Source of the DNA: Sophora flavescens
Lineage: Eukaryota; Streptophyta; Magnoliopsida; Fabales; Fabaceae
Length of the DNA: 64,000 bases
Direction of reading: 5' to 3'
NCBI GenBank assembly: GCA_030762895.1
Contig: JAUPTC010000019.1
Location: 186,001-250,000 of the forward strand
Shown here: one piece after another, positions 49,097 through 62,612 of the stretch
How positions within the stretch are numbered: position 1 is the stretch's first letter
How the letters are laid out: the number at the start of each line of letters is the position of its first letter
The notes under the pieces: model-generated
Database searches by the model: none
What the model saw: the letters and a program-made list of their open reading frames with translations, nothing else
What the model was told of the DNA's origin: nothing
Position numbers and translations under genes: made by a program

Positions 49097-49112
49097 ACCC
49101 CTCTTAAAAAAA
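49097..49112 (-). other. Polypurine tract, unit 3
   Basis: Identical in sequence to unit 1. Confidence 0.8.
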
Positions 49113-52100
49113 TTTCGTCCTCGAAATTTCGTAGCTCAAAACTACACAGGATTTTGTAATCACACCTTAACCCTAAAATCTTACTTTGTATTCTCATCGC
49201 TTCATTCCTTTTATCTATAACTTTATAACAAGATCGATTCTTATACCATTTTATTTATCCTCGAGATTTTTCACTACCGCATTATCCCCACTACCTTCGA
49301 TATTTCATCTTAGTCTATTACACTTTCAAGAACAAAATCCACACTATCTTTACCATAACATCAATTAACCTTCTACTCAAGAGATGCAATCATAGTCTTA
49401 GTCCATTTAGGCTTAGTCTATTCTTCTAATCATATCAAATTAACACTTTTCAAGTCTCCAATCAAATCGTCGTAACATTCCTAAGTTGCACATGATATAC
49501 TTTGCGGCAAAAACCTAAGAAATTCAATCTTATTAAAATTGAATCTTACCACATCCAACATAGTCCGTTCTCTTCTTAATTCCTCTCGGATCTTTTGCCT
49601 ACTTCGATTTCATATCCTTCATTTGACTCTCATCTTCAATTTAGTTCTCAAGCCCCGTTAGTATCCCTGGTTTAAGAAATTTCCCATGCATCTACCCTAT
49701 TGCCCAAAGAAAATACACAACTCCTAACAATTCCTTCATCTAAAGGCAGGGCTCCATCACTTATGCAAGGAAATGCTTGTATCGTATATGCCCTTATCTT
49801 ATTTATTTGCAGCCGAGAACAGAGATTATAAAACAGAGTTTCTCTAAGGCCATAACCACTAGGAGTTGCACCAAAACAAAGCCAAGAAATCCAGGTGGAC
49901 ACTCCCTAATGGCAATCTTGGATTTAAAATATCTAGTTTCCACTATGGATCATCAACCACATTTTTACCAAAATAAGACTTCAAAGATTATAAACATTTC
50001 ACCATAGCTTATCACACTCGAAAGACACAATCAAAACTTAATCACTTTTTGCCTCAAAATTGGTCTGCTAGCAAAACTTTTTCTAACACCTTATCCTCAC
50101 AATTAACATCAAGTTCAACACTAACTTAACCACATATATCAATTTTCAACCCAAAGTATACAATTATAGTGTTGGACATATTTCACCACTCCCAATTATA
50201 TTAGTCATTTATTTCAATCTTAAAGAATACGATTACATTTCTCCATGCAACTACAACCAAAAGGAATCACTTCAACTTGAATTATCCAAAATCATAATTC
50301 TTAAACTTTTCTAACTACTTAGTTTCACTCAAGAACTCCTTTTTACTATTTCCGTCCAGCTTAAGGAAAACTACCATATATATTTTTTCGTTATTCCTCG
50401 GACTCACGAAGTCAACATTAACCATAAACATTGATCACTACTCTAAATTCCTTTAATGATATATCTGCCTCGATCACGATAAGATCCATTGTACTCATCT
50501 CACTCAATAATGTTGAACTTAAGGGTTCTCATAATACCATTCACATCTATACATTAACAAAGCTCCTATCAATTCTGGTTTATCCTACCATAGAGATGAC
50601 AAAAAATTTAGGTACCACACTATCTCCTAGCTAACCTGCTAAGGATAGGTAATCTCATTACTCATCCATCCCACTGAGGATGATCGGTTGGACTTAGCCT
50701 AAACTTAGTCCTCAACACTTAAAGCAAACTTAACCGACACACGTTGATAAACTTCCGTTTTTCATCTGAAACAACACTTGAAGATACTCCATGAAGTCTA
50801 AACAATTCTCCGATACCTTATTCGGTTCACTAACACTGCATAGTGGATCTTAACTCGCAAGAATGGTGTAGACTTCACCAGTCGATCAACGATCACTTGA
50901 ATTCAAACAAAACTCGTGTAAGTCTTCAGGAAACTCATAACAAGAATTGAAGGAATGTCAACATCTTAACAAGGAAGGTTTCAATTGTACATCTTGATGC
51001 GGAGATATCCAACTCATGAGTCATGACTGATGAGATAGGTCACACATCGACAACATTTGGAGAATAAGTAGAACTAAGATGATCAACGACAACAAGTACT
51101 TTCGAACCGCAATAAGACAAGACCTTGGTGATCATAAAATAATTTCTCAAGAAAAGAAATTTTTCTGGATTTCACTTTCACATAAGCATAGAAAAGAATT
51201 TTATTAATTTGAAGGATATCGGAACATCCAGTATGGAAAAAGATCATTACATCAGGTTCGTGGGTGTAAAAATGCATGATCAATACACATTTACAAACAT
51301 GAATCTAATAAAGTTCATTCTTCCACAAGAATCTTCCAGCGGATTTAAGGAATCAAAGGGTGAATAACTTCTAATCCAAAGAGGATTAATTCTTATTCGT
51401 AGTACAAGGAATTTACAAAATGACGACTTTCACCTCTACCAAAAATAGAAGTGACGAAACTAAGTTTCACCAAGAAACTTCTGCTATCACGAAATTATCT
51501 GTGTTATAACTCAAGAAATAGTCATAACCACTTCTCTCCACAAAATGTGAAAGTATCCAGACCAATGAATTCAGATAAATCAATTCACTCAAATGTCTAA
51601 TACGTCGAGGATTATTTAGAAGTGTGAGTACGACTTCTCACAAACAAAGAAATGAATAACTGGAAATTAATGAATTAGCATAACTAATTCAGGAGTCCTG
51701 ACAGATTTCAAATTAAAGTCAGAAAATACTTGTTCATAATTCGTCCTTTACTTAGTTGTCAGGAATCCAGACAGTGACACGAGCCTTCACACAACATTGG
51801 TGCTTCACAAGGAAAAAACTCGGTCTAACAAACGGTTCAGACCACCGATCTTTCAGTTGAATGAGTCATCTAACTCGTTTAAACTTCGTAGGCAACATCC
51901 TACACAAAGGAACAGAGATCTGACAGCATCCAAAAACTAGATCAATCAAAAATCAATGTCCTTTGCTAACCATAAACCTAGAATATTTCCAGGGAACCCT
52001 CCCGGAAAAATCCTTTTACACAAGCATCTTGTTTCGAATGTCTGAAACGATTCGCAAGAATAATCGAATGTCATATTCGAACCCAAGTAACGTTCAAGAT

Positions 52101-52267
52101 CTACGGTATCCCAGGACATAAAGCCCTTGGAAAACCATCAAGAAAACATATACTTGTGCGTCAACACACATTGCTTCAACAAGAAACAATTCAAACAAGA
52201 GCCAACCAGAGATCACACAACAAAACTTAATAGACCTATTCTCCAAAGATCCCGAAAGACTCGACCA

Positions 52268-52279
52268 GCTCTGATACCA
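52268..52279 (-). other. Primer-binding site, unit 3
   Basis: The minus strand reads TGGTATCAGAGC. Confidence 0.9.
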
Positions 52280-52282
52280 CCT

Positions 52283-55200
52283 TGTAAGGGCCCCCCCCCC
52301 CCCTGGGGCATTACTTGCGTAACACATGCGGAATTTAAATTAAAAGATAATTTGTTGGTGCTTTCGGAAAATAATTTATATAAGTATACAAGTGTCTGAA
52401 GTTGGGTATAAAAATTTTGTCACGACTCCTAAGCCTTGATTGGCACACAGTCTTACTATCATAGTATGGCAAGCCTATTTAATTTAAAGAATATACTTGA
52501 ATAAAAGCTAGTATTTTACGAAAATTTCGACAGAGTCTCCTCTGTAATTCGGACATCCCAGGTAAAAGAACACCTGCTAAAATAATTACATTTTCATTCC
52601 AGAATTCCAGTTACACCAAATACAATCAAGCAATAACATGCTAGAGATAGTTATATCAATTAGCTTTACAAGACCAAAAGGAAAAGTTTAAGTTTTCTTT
52701 CAAAATAACGCTCTCCGAGCCATAAACATTTCATTTTAAAATAAAGGTTCTCTGAGCCATACTCATACATACTTATCAAAATAATCTAAGTCTCAAAACC
52801 CTAAGCTGGTCATTCTAAAAGTTATTCCTGAGAAGAACTCACGTGATCGTTCAACAATCAAATACCCCGTCAAGCAACTAGATCTAAGTCTCTGAGTGAC
52901 TTAGGAAGACTCCTCTGCACATCTGTACTAAAATACCCAGGGTACAATAGCAAACCAGAAGAAACCTGATATGTTTGTAAGGGTGAGATACCGACAAATA
53001 GATATATCACACAACAACCATATACATGATACATACATCACATAATCATATAAGCAGTTAAATCATGCATATACATAACATAACAGTATTATATCAAAGG
53101 GTCTCAAACCCGCACAGTCAATCTTTTGAAAATATGCATGACACTTCAATATCAGGCTCTAACTTAATCTCATGAGATCACAACACCATGTTATCACTGG
53201 AGAAGATAGAGTTGGTCAAGCTCTGCCCACCGGGCTGTTGCCACCGCATCCTGATGCACCAGGCCTCTTGGTCAGACAACGCCACATGCCCTTAACGAAA
53301 CAGCTAGCAATGTGACTGACTCTCGGATACCCCATGGGTATCCTCAATAAGCAAAGGCACGTCTGCCAGGGGAAATGCATATGAATAAAACTTTCCTTTT
53401 AAGGTTTTTCTTTGTGTAAATATTACACTGTCAAAGCTCAAAGCTAATGACTTAACATTATTTTCCCATCACTTGAAAACTTAGAAACATAGGACACACA
53501 GTCCGAATGCTCAATCCCAACACCTAGACCGTGGCCGCAGTCAAGGTTTGTGGTAATGGAAATCAATATACTTTTAGTCATGTTTTACTTATCATGCTAA
53601 GGACAATAGCCCACAACAACGGAAATCAGAACGAACTGTCCTCGATTCCGCGAATTGGACTTGAAGTCCATAACATTACGAATAGGACTTTACGGTCCCG
53701 AATTAACACTGATCCAAGATCACGTGCTAAGAATGGAAAACTAGAGGCGACGTCTCACGTCTAGATTCCTATTCTTTTAGTACTTATCTTTCATTTGACG
53801 AAAACAATTTTCGAAATTGAAAGCCTCGATAACCTATGCTGGCTATCGGAAAGTTTCTAAATCATTTGGGAGAAAACCTTTTCTTTTGAAAATCCTTTAT
53901 AAAATGTTTTTGAAACACTTTTAACTTTGAAAATCCCCAATAGGATATTGTAAAATATTTTCGAAAGTTTTCACTTAAAACACATAGTTCGAAAAGGGTT
54001 TTTCTCTTGTATAACAATAGTTCACCAAAACCATTTCAACATTTAAAACAAGTACTTTAAGTTTAAAGAGCTTTTGGAAAAGAACACCAATCCCTTCATC
54101 TTCAAAGCTTATTAAGGTTTTTAATCCTTATTAATGATTGAGCACAGACACACGTCCGGCTTAGCAAACTTCAAACAACAACAGCAGTATGTACACATAT
54201 AAATATTCACAGTTCATTGCCAATATCACAGTTCATCACAGTTATACATCTCAACATATATAACGATACAGTTCAACTTCATATAATAGCATAACATTTC
54301 AGATAATCCAGTAACTCAATAACAGTCAAGTAAACAATTAATCAAATACACACATGCATACAGTTATTGAATATCCCTAGGCAAACTCCCCTTACCTTTG
54401 AAGACAAGTAAAGGATCCTCGTCTTAATGCTCACGTTAGCTCCAAGAGTATAACTATCTACTCCATCAAGCAAGCATAGCCGTGTCAAACGTCTCAGAGA
54501 GGGAATCCAACAACGCGCAACAACCAAAAATCAAGAAATCAATTTCACATGATCAAACACACATTCTAACTTTATCTAAACACTTAATCTAATTACCAAA
54601 CAAGGTTATTTTTAAAGAAAATCATGTTTGAAGCTCACGCTTCCCAATACCCTTTAAGGAAACTTTGTTTTGATTAAAAGATCGTGAAAAAGAACTTTGG
54701 AAATCATCCATTAAGAGTCCTAATTACACTGAATCATAATTAATTTCACAAAAACATACCCAAATTCAAATAAAAATCAAATTAGGGGTTTAGGGCTCCT
54801 TATTAAAATTAAGGGAAAACTCAGAATAATGAAATTGGTTTAGGGAAACACAAATTTACAGTCCCAATCTCATAAAACAACTTTAAATTTCAAGATTAAA
54901 ATTTGAAATCAGAGGGTTAGGGTTAGGGTTTCAAAATCAATTTGAGGATTTACAAAAGAGAAGAGGTTAGAGGTAAAACTCTTACCCAAGGTGAAGAAGA
55001 GAGGAAACGAGGGGCCAAACGTGGTTACGGCGGCTCCGGCAACGCGGCGGCAGCAGCAGTGGCGGCAAACAGTGGTTTGAACTACGGGTTTTGGTGCGCA
55101 CAACACAAGGAAGAAGAAGGAAAGGGTAGCCGAATCACCATGGACGGCGACAGGGGGCTCACCACGACGGCCGGTGACAGCGAACGCAGGAGCGAACGGC

Positions 55201-55945
55201 CGGAGTTGCGTGCAGAGTCGCTGCTGAAGGACGACAGTGACGCGCACAGCGATGCACGGCGAGGAGCAGTTCACTCGACCGGACTGTGCTCCTACGGTGG
55301 CGGCGTGCGACTGGGCTCTTGGGAGGTGGCTGGCTGCGGAGAGGAGAAGAAAGATGGAGAGAGGAGGAAGAAGAAAAAGAAAGAAGAAAGAAGCAGAGAA
55401 AGAAAAGAGAAAATGAGAGAGACGTCGAGAAAGAGAGAGAGAAAAGGTTGAGAAAGTTAGTTTTTAAACCAATTACTTAGTGATAGGTACAAAATGAGTG
55501 ATAAATATTAGGCCTAAAATAAACATGTTTTTACTTTTTGGATTCTAAAAATAAAGGTTGATAAATATATGTTTTCGAAATTCAAGTTAGAGTAAAGATT
55601 AATAATTGAACTGATCAACTAAGAAAATACTCAGTCCAAAATTTAATCTCCGATTAATGTCAAACCAAAATATTTTCAACTCTAAAATTAAATAGAATGA
55701 GAATATGAAAATACTTTCCTCTTAATCATATTATTTAAAATATTTTTCTGTACCGGTATAATAGTGACAATAACGTAAATTATTGTTTAGTAAGCTCGCA
55801 TTCACTGAAATAAGTCAGTGCTAACGCACCCAATAAAATAATTTGAAGGGAGTAATTTAATTACTCAAACTAAACCACATAACAAAATAAACTTAAACAT
55901 CCAAATAAAATAGTTAATCCTAGGTGTAAAAACTAGGGTGTTACA
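52283..55945 (-). mobile_element. Array LTR4
   Basis: 3663 bp, the longest of the complete LTRs, partly because of a 13-C run close to its plus-strand start. It shares GCTAAGAATGG with LTR5 where LTR1-3 have GCTAAGCATGG. Confidence 0.9.
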
Positions 55946-55950
55946 TTACT

Positions 55951-55966
55951 ACCCCTCTTAAAAAAA
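55951..55966 (-). other. Polypurine tract, unit 4
   Basis: Same sequence as unit 1. Confidence 0.8.
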
Positions 55967-58900
55967 TTTCGTCCTCGAAATTTCGTAGCTCAAAACTATA
56001 CAGGATTTTGTAATCACACCTTAACCCTAAAATCTTACTTTGTATTCTCATCGCTTCATTCCTTTTATCTATAACTTTATAACAAGATTGATTCTTATAC
56101 CATTTTATTTATCCTCGAGATTTTTCACTACCGCATTATCCCCACTACCTTCGATATTTCATCTTAGTCTATTACACTTTCAAGAACAAAATCCATACTA
56201 TCTTTACCATAACATCAATTAACCTTCTACTCAAGAGATGCAATCATAGTCTTAGTCCATTTAGGCTTAGTCTATTCCTCTAATCATATCAAATTCACAC
56301 TTTTCAAGTCTCCAATCAAATCGTCGTAACATTCCTAAGTTGTACATGATATACTTTGCGGCAAAAACCTAAGAAATTCAATCTTATTAAAATTGAATCT
56401 TACCATATCCAACATAGTCCGTTCTCTTCTTAATTCCTCTCGGATCTTTTGCCTACTTCGATTTCATATCCTTCATTTGACTCTCATCTTCAATTTAGTT
56501 CTCAAGCCCCGTTAGTATCCCTGGTTTAAGAAATTTCCCATGCATCTACCCTATTGCCCAAAGAAAATACACAACTCCTAACAATTCCTTCATCTAAAGG
56601 TAGGGCTCCATCACTTATGCAAGGAAATGCTTGTATCGTATATGCCCTTATCTTATTTATTTGCAGCCGAGAAAAGAGATTATAAAACAGAGTTTCTCTA
56701 AGGCCATAACCCCTAGGAGTTGCACCAAAACAAAGCCAAGAAATCCAGGTGGACACTCCCTAATGGCAATCTTGGATTTAAAATATCTAGTTTCCACTAT
56801 GGATCATCAACCACATTTTTACCAAAATAAGACTTCAAAGATTATAAACATTTCACCATAGCTTATCACACTCGAAAGACACAATCAAAACTTAATCACT
56901 TTTTGCCTCAAAATTGGTCTGCTAGCAAAACTTTTTCTAACACCTTATCCTCACAATTAACATCAAGTTCAACACTAACTTAACCACATATATCAATTTT
57001 CAACCCAAAGTATACAATTATAGTGTTGGACATATTTCACCACTCCCAATTATATTAGTCATTTATTTCAATCTTAAAGAATACGATTACATTTCTCCAT
57101 GCAACTACAACCAAAAGGAATCACTTCAACTTGAATTATCCAAAATCATAATTCTTAAACTTTTCTAACTTCTTAGTTTCACTCAAGAACTCCTTTTTAC
57201 TATTTCCGTCCAGCTTAAGGAAAACTACCATATATATTTTTCCGTTATTCCTCGGACTCACGAAGTCAACATTAACCATAAACATTGATCACTACTCTAA
57301 ATTCCTTTAATGATATATCTGCCTCGATCACGATAAGATCCATTGTACTCATCTCACTCAATAATGTTGAACTTAAGGGTTCTCATAATACCATTCACAT
57401 CTATACATTAACAAAGCTCCTATCAATTCTGGTTTATCCTACCATAGAGATGACAAAAAATTTAGGTACCACACTATCTCCTAGCTAACCGGCTAAGGAT
57501 AGGTAATCTCATTACTCATCCATCCCACTGAGGATGATCGGTTGGACTTAGCCTAAACTTAGTCCTCAACACTTAAAGCAAACTTAACCGACACACGTTG
57601 ATAAACTTCCGTTTTTCATCTGAAACAACACTTGAAGATACTCCATGAAGTCTAAACAATTCTCCGATACCTTATTCGGTTCACTAACACTGCATAGTGG
57701 ATCTTAACTCGCAAGAATGGTGTAGACTTCACCAGTCGATCAACGATCACTTGAATTCAAACAAAACTCGTGTAAGTCTTCAGCAAACTCATAACAAGAA
57801 TTGAAGGAATGTCAACATCTTAACAAGGAAGGTTTCAATTGTACATCTTGATGCGGAGATATCCAACTCATGAGTCATGACTGATGAGATAGGTCACACA
57901 TCGACGACATTTGGAGAATAAGTAGAACTAAGATGATCAATGACAACAAGTACTTTCGAACCGCAATAAGACAAGACCTTGATGATCATAAAATAATTTC
58001 TCAAGAAAAGAAATTTTTCTGGATTTCACTTTCACATAAGCATAGAAAAGAATTTTATTAATTTGAAGGATATCGGAACATCCAGTATGGAAAAAGATCA
58101 TTACATCAGGTTCGTGGGTGTAAAAATGCATGATCAATACACATTTACAAACATGAATCTAATAAAGTTCATTCTTCCACAAGAATCTTCCAGCGAATTT
58201 AAGGAATCAAAGGGTGAATAACTTCTAATCCAAAGAGGATTAATTCTTATTCGTAGTACAAGGAATTTACAAAATGATGACTTTCACCTCTACCAAAAAT
58301 AGAAGTGACGAAACTAAGTTTCACCAAGAAACTTCTGCTATCACGAAATTATCTGTGTTATAACTCAAGAAATAGTCATAACCACTTCTCTCCACAAAAT
58401 GTGAAAGTATCCAGACCAATGAATTCAGATAAATCAATTCACTCAAATGTCTAATACGTCGAGGATTATTTAGAAGTGTGAGTACGACTTCTCACAAACA
58501 AAGAAATGAATAACTGGAAATTAATGAATTAGCATAACTAATTCAGGAGTCCTGACAGATTTCAAATTAAAGTCAGAAAATACTTGTTCATAATTCGTCC
58601 TTTACTTAGTTGTCAGGAATCCAGACGGTGACACGAGCCTTCACACAACATTGGTGCTTCACAAGGAAAAAACTCGGTCTAACAAACGGTTCAGACCACC
58701 GATCTTTCAGTTGAATGAGTCATCTAACTCGTTTTAACTTCGTAGGCAACATCCTATACAAAGGAACAGAGATCTGACAGCATCCAAAAACTAGATCAAT
58801 CAAAAATCAATGTCCTTTGCTAACCATAAACCTAGAATATTTCCAGGGAACCCTCCCGAAAAAATCCTTTTACACAAGCATCTTGTTTCGAATGTCTGAA

Positions 58901-59121
58901 ATGATTCGCAAGAATAATCTAATGTCATATTCGAACCCAAGTAACATTCAAGATCTACGGTATCCCAGGACATAAAGCCCTTGGAAAACCATCAAGAAAA
59001 CATATACTTGTGCGTCAACACACATTGCTTCAACAAGAAACAATTCAAACAAGAGCCAACCAGAGATCACACAACAAAACTTAACAGACCTATTCTCCAA
59101 AGATCCCGAAAGACTCGACCA

Positions 59122-59133
59122 GCTCTGATACCA
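59122..59133 (-). other. Primer-binding site, unit 4
   Basis: The minus strand reads TGGTATCAGAGC. Confidence 0.9.
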
Positions 59134-60045
59134 CCTTGTAAGCCCCCCCCCCCCCTGGGGCATTACTTACGTAACACATGCGGAATTTAAATTAAAAGAT
59201 AATTTGTTGGTGCTTTCGGAAAATAATTTATATAAGTATACAAGTGTCTGAAGTTGGGTATAAAAATTTTGTCACGACTCCTAAGCCTTGATTGGCACAC
59301 AGTCTTACTATCATAGTATGGCAAGCCTATTTAATTTAAAGAATATACTTGAATAAAAGCTAGTATTTTACGAAAATTTCGACAGAGTCTCCTCTGTAAT
59401 TCGGACATCCCAGGTAAAAGAACACCTGCTAAAATAATTACATTTTCATTCCAGAATTCCAGTTACACCAAATACAATCAAGCAATAACATGCTAGAGAT
59501 AGTTATATCAATTAGCTTTACAAGACCAAAAGGAAAAGTTTAAGTTTTCTTTCAAAATAACGCTCTCCGAGCCATAAACATTTCATTTTAAAATAAAGGC
59601 TCTCTGAGCCATACTCATACATACTTATCAAAATAATCTAAGTCTCAAAACCCTAAGCTGGTCATTCTAAAAGTTATTCCTGAGAAGAACTCACGTGATC
59701 GTTCCACAATCAAATACCCCGTCAAGCAACTAGATCTAAGTCTCTAAGTGACTTAGGAAGACTCCTCTGCACATCTGTATGATAAGCCTCTGGCTTATCT
59801 AGTTTTATGACTAGATGAACTAGGGTTTATGTGCCAATTTATTCGAATTCACTCTCGTTTTCGCCCAAATTTGCCTTGTTTTGTTCCTAAGTTGGACTTT
59901 GACTCGTTTTGCGTCTTTTGTGTAGTTTTTAGGTTATTTTGAATAGAATTACGCTTGTGGTTGCTTCCGTTGTTTCAGGTCAATAAGTGAAGCTCTGAGA
60001 ATTAAGGAAAGTCAAGAAATAGTGGAGATTGCCATTCTGGAGATT

Positions 60046-60316
60046 CTCGCCCCGCGAGAGGAAGCTCGCCCCGCGAGAGTTTGAAGACTTGGAAATCAGA
60101 GACCATCACGGCCTAGCCGTGATGTATATCACGGCCGTGACCTAAAATCCACACAAGTCAGAGACCATCACGTCCCAGCCATGATTCACATCACGGGCCG
60201 TGAAAAGGAAGGCTCGCGTCGCGAGACATCCTTCGCGTCGCGAGAGTTTAAATTCCAGAAGTGCGCCAGAAATAGAAGCCGTCACGGCCTGGCCGTGATG
60301 ACTATCACGGCCGTGA
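60046..60316 (+). repeat. Composite palindrome array upstream of the LTR C TATA
   Basis: Pairs of CTCGCCCCGCGAG-type modules alternate with pairs of TCACGG...CCGTGA modules (for example ATCACGGCCTAGCCGTGAT then ATCACGGCCGTGAC), joined by spacers such as GAAGACTTGGAAATCAGAGA. Two pairs of the first type and three of the second are visible. Confidence 0.9.
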
Positions 60317-60329
60317 CGCATGGCCTCCT

Positions 60330-60337
60330 TATAAATA
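60330..60337 (+). promoter_or_regulatory. TATA box of LTR C
   Basis: TATAAATA in CCTTATAAATAGAGCAGA, 14 bp after the palindrome array. Confidence 0.7.
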
Positions 60338-62157
60338 GAGCAGATCAGAACAGAAGAAGTGGACTTTTTGGATCAGAATTTTCAGAGATCTTTTGTAATC
60401 CTTATTCTGGGGCTGCGTCTCCTCTTCTCTTCTCTTGATTCTTAGTCTTAGGATGATTTCCGATTGTTTGTCTATGAGCATGAGGAACTAATACCCTCGT
60501 CTGAGGGAACGATGAAGCCACCCATGGCGATGTAATTCCGATATGATGTATGTCTTTCTCCTTTAATTCAATTCTTGTTTTCCGATTCTGATTTGAATGT
60601 TTGATCATATGTTTTGCGTGTTTAATCTGTTAAACGTGTTTGAGGCCTAACGGCGATTTGCGTTTCAGAACTTGAATCGGGATCATAAATGTTTTCTAAT
60701 TCTTATTTGATTGTGTTGATCATATGTGTTGCGTGATTGACTTGTTAACGTTGATGAGGCTTAGTCAGCGATTCACGTTTAGAACTTGAATTAGGATCAT
60801 CGATCGAATATTGCATGAGAGTGAGTAGGAGATCGGTGCGACCTTATAGGGAACAAGAATTAACAGAATTCGAGATTAGGATTATGAGACCTAGTAAGTA
60901 ATTAATCCAATCGTCGAATACGTCCTAATGAGCACGAGAGTGGATTTAGGAGAATTTAGGGGTCCCGGTTGACATTGTAATTGAACTTAGGGAGGAATTC
61001 ATCATCACTTGGGTGTACATATTGGGTAGGTGGAATTGTGACCTTGGACATTTTAGTTTTCTGATTTTTAGTTAATTAGTTTATTTAGACATGTTAATTG
61101 AATTTCGATATTAATCTTCTCTCTCTCAACCACCTTTCTGTAACTTGACCGAACGTATTGGATTTCCCGCGGATTAGTCGAATTGGTAGCCCAATCCCTG
61201 AGTTCGACCTCGGTAATTACTTACCGTGTTATTTTTATTACTTACGACGACCCGGTACACTTGCCGGCGTCACAACACTGTACTAAAATACCCAAGGTAC
61301 AATAGCAAACCAGAAGAAACCTGATATGTTTGTAAGGGTGAGATACCGACAAATAGATATATCACACAACAACCATATACATGATACATACATCACATAA
61401 TCATATAAGCAGTTAAATCATGCATATACATAACATAACAGTATTATATCAAAGGGTCTCAAACCCGCACAGTCAATCTTTTGAAAATATGCATGACACT
61501 TCAATATCAGGCTCTAACTTAATCTCATGAGATCACAACACCATGTTATCATTGGAGAAGATAGAGTTGGTCAAGCTCTGCCCACCGGGCTGTTGCCACC
61601 GCATCCTGATGCACCAGGCCTCTTGGTCAGACAACGCCACATGCCCTTAACGAAACAGCTAGCAATGTGACTGACTCTCGGATACCCCATGGGTATCCCC
61701 AATAAGCAAAGGCACGTCTGCCAGGGGAAATGCATATGAATAAAACTTTCCTTTTAAGGTTTTTCTTTGTGTAAATATTACACTGTCAAAGCTCAAAGCT
61801 AATGACTTAACATTATTTCCCCATCACCTGAAAACATAGAAACATAGGACACACAGTCCGAATGCTCAATCCCAACACCTAGACCGTGGCCTGATAAGCC
61901 TCTGGCTTATCTAGTTTTATGACTAGATGAACTAGGGTTTATGTGCCAATTTATTCGAGTTCACTCTCGTTTTCGCCCAAATTTGCCTTGTTTCGTTCCT
62001 GAGTTGGACTTTGACTCGTTTTGCGTCTTTTGTGTAGTTTTTAGCTTATTTTGGATAGAATTACGCTTGTGGGTGCTTTTGTGTTTTCAGGTAAATAAAG
62101 TGAAGCTCCGGGAGTCAAGGAAAGCAAAGAAATGGTGGAAATTGAAATTCTGAGACA

Positions 62158-62583
62158 CTCGCCCCGCGAGTGTACTCTCGCCTCGCGAGAGTCTGAAGAC
62201 CAGCAAGACAGAGACTATCACGGCATAGTCGTGATTAAGGTCATGGCTGTGACAAATCGAGGTTTGAAGACTCGCCCCGTGAGAGATAGCTCGCCCCGCG
62301 AGAGCATGAAGACTTGGAAATCAGAGACCATCACGGCCTAGCCGTGATGAAGGTCACAGCCCAGAATTGAAGACTCGCCCCTCGAAAGGTGTCTCGCCTC
62401 GCGAGTCCTTGAGGACCATGGAAGACAGAGGCAATCACGGCTTAGCCGTGAGGGATATCACGGTTGTGACAGATTAGGGTTTGAAGACTCGCCCCGCGAA
62501 TACAAGCTCGCCTCGCGAAAATACAAAATTTGAAGCGCGCCAATGCTTAATGTCGCGTCGCGAGAGTACGCTCGCCCCGCGAG
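62158..62583 (+). repeat. Composite palindrome array upstream of the LTR D TATA
   Basis: About four composite units, each a CTCGC...GCGAG pair, a GAAGAC...CAGAGA spacer, a TCACGG...CGTGA pair and a GAAGA-type link. It ends with an extra pair of CGCGTCGCGAG and CTCGCCCCGCGAG. Confidence 0.9.
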
Positions 62584-62602
62584 CTGGCGAGAAACAGAAT
62601 CC

Positions 62603-62612
62603 TTATTTAAAG
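62603..62612 (+). promoter_or_regulatory. TATA-like box of LTR D
   Basis: TTATTTAAAG stands where LTR C has TTATAAATAG, 19 bp after the palindrome array. It is weaker than the box in C. Confidence 0.5.

Larger units (their letters stand above)
49092..52282 (-). mobile_element. Array internal region 3
   Basis: 3191 bp, non-coding. It shares variants with internal 4 only (GAATGGTGTAG, GAGAATAAGTAG, ATTCTCCAAAGATCC, GGGAACCCTCCCG). Confidence 0.9.
55946..59136 (-). mobile_element. Array internal region 4
   Basis: 3191 bp, non-coding, nearest to internal 3. Confidence 0.9.
59780..61277 (+). mobile_element. Solo LTR C inserted in array LTR5
   Basis: 1498 bp, TGATAAGCC to GTCACAACA, so TG...CA ends. 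The flanks are CTGTA (59775-59779) and CTGTA (61278-61282), and joining them restores the sequence of LTR1-4. The first 20 bases are a hairpin (GATAAGCC and GGCTTATC). The 3' end (GACGACCCGGTACACTTGCC) resembles Tat/Athila-type Ty3 LTRs. No internal domain is present. Confidence 0.95.
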
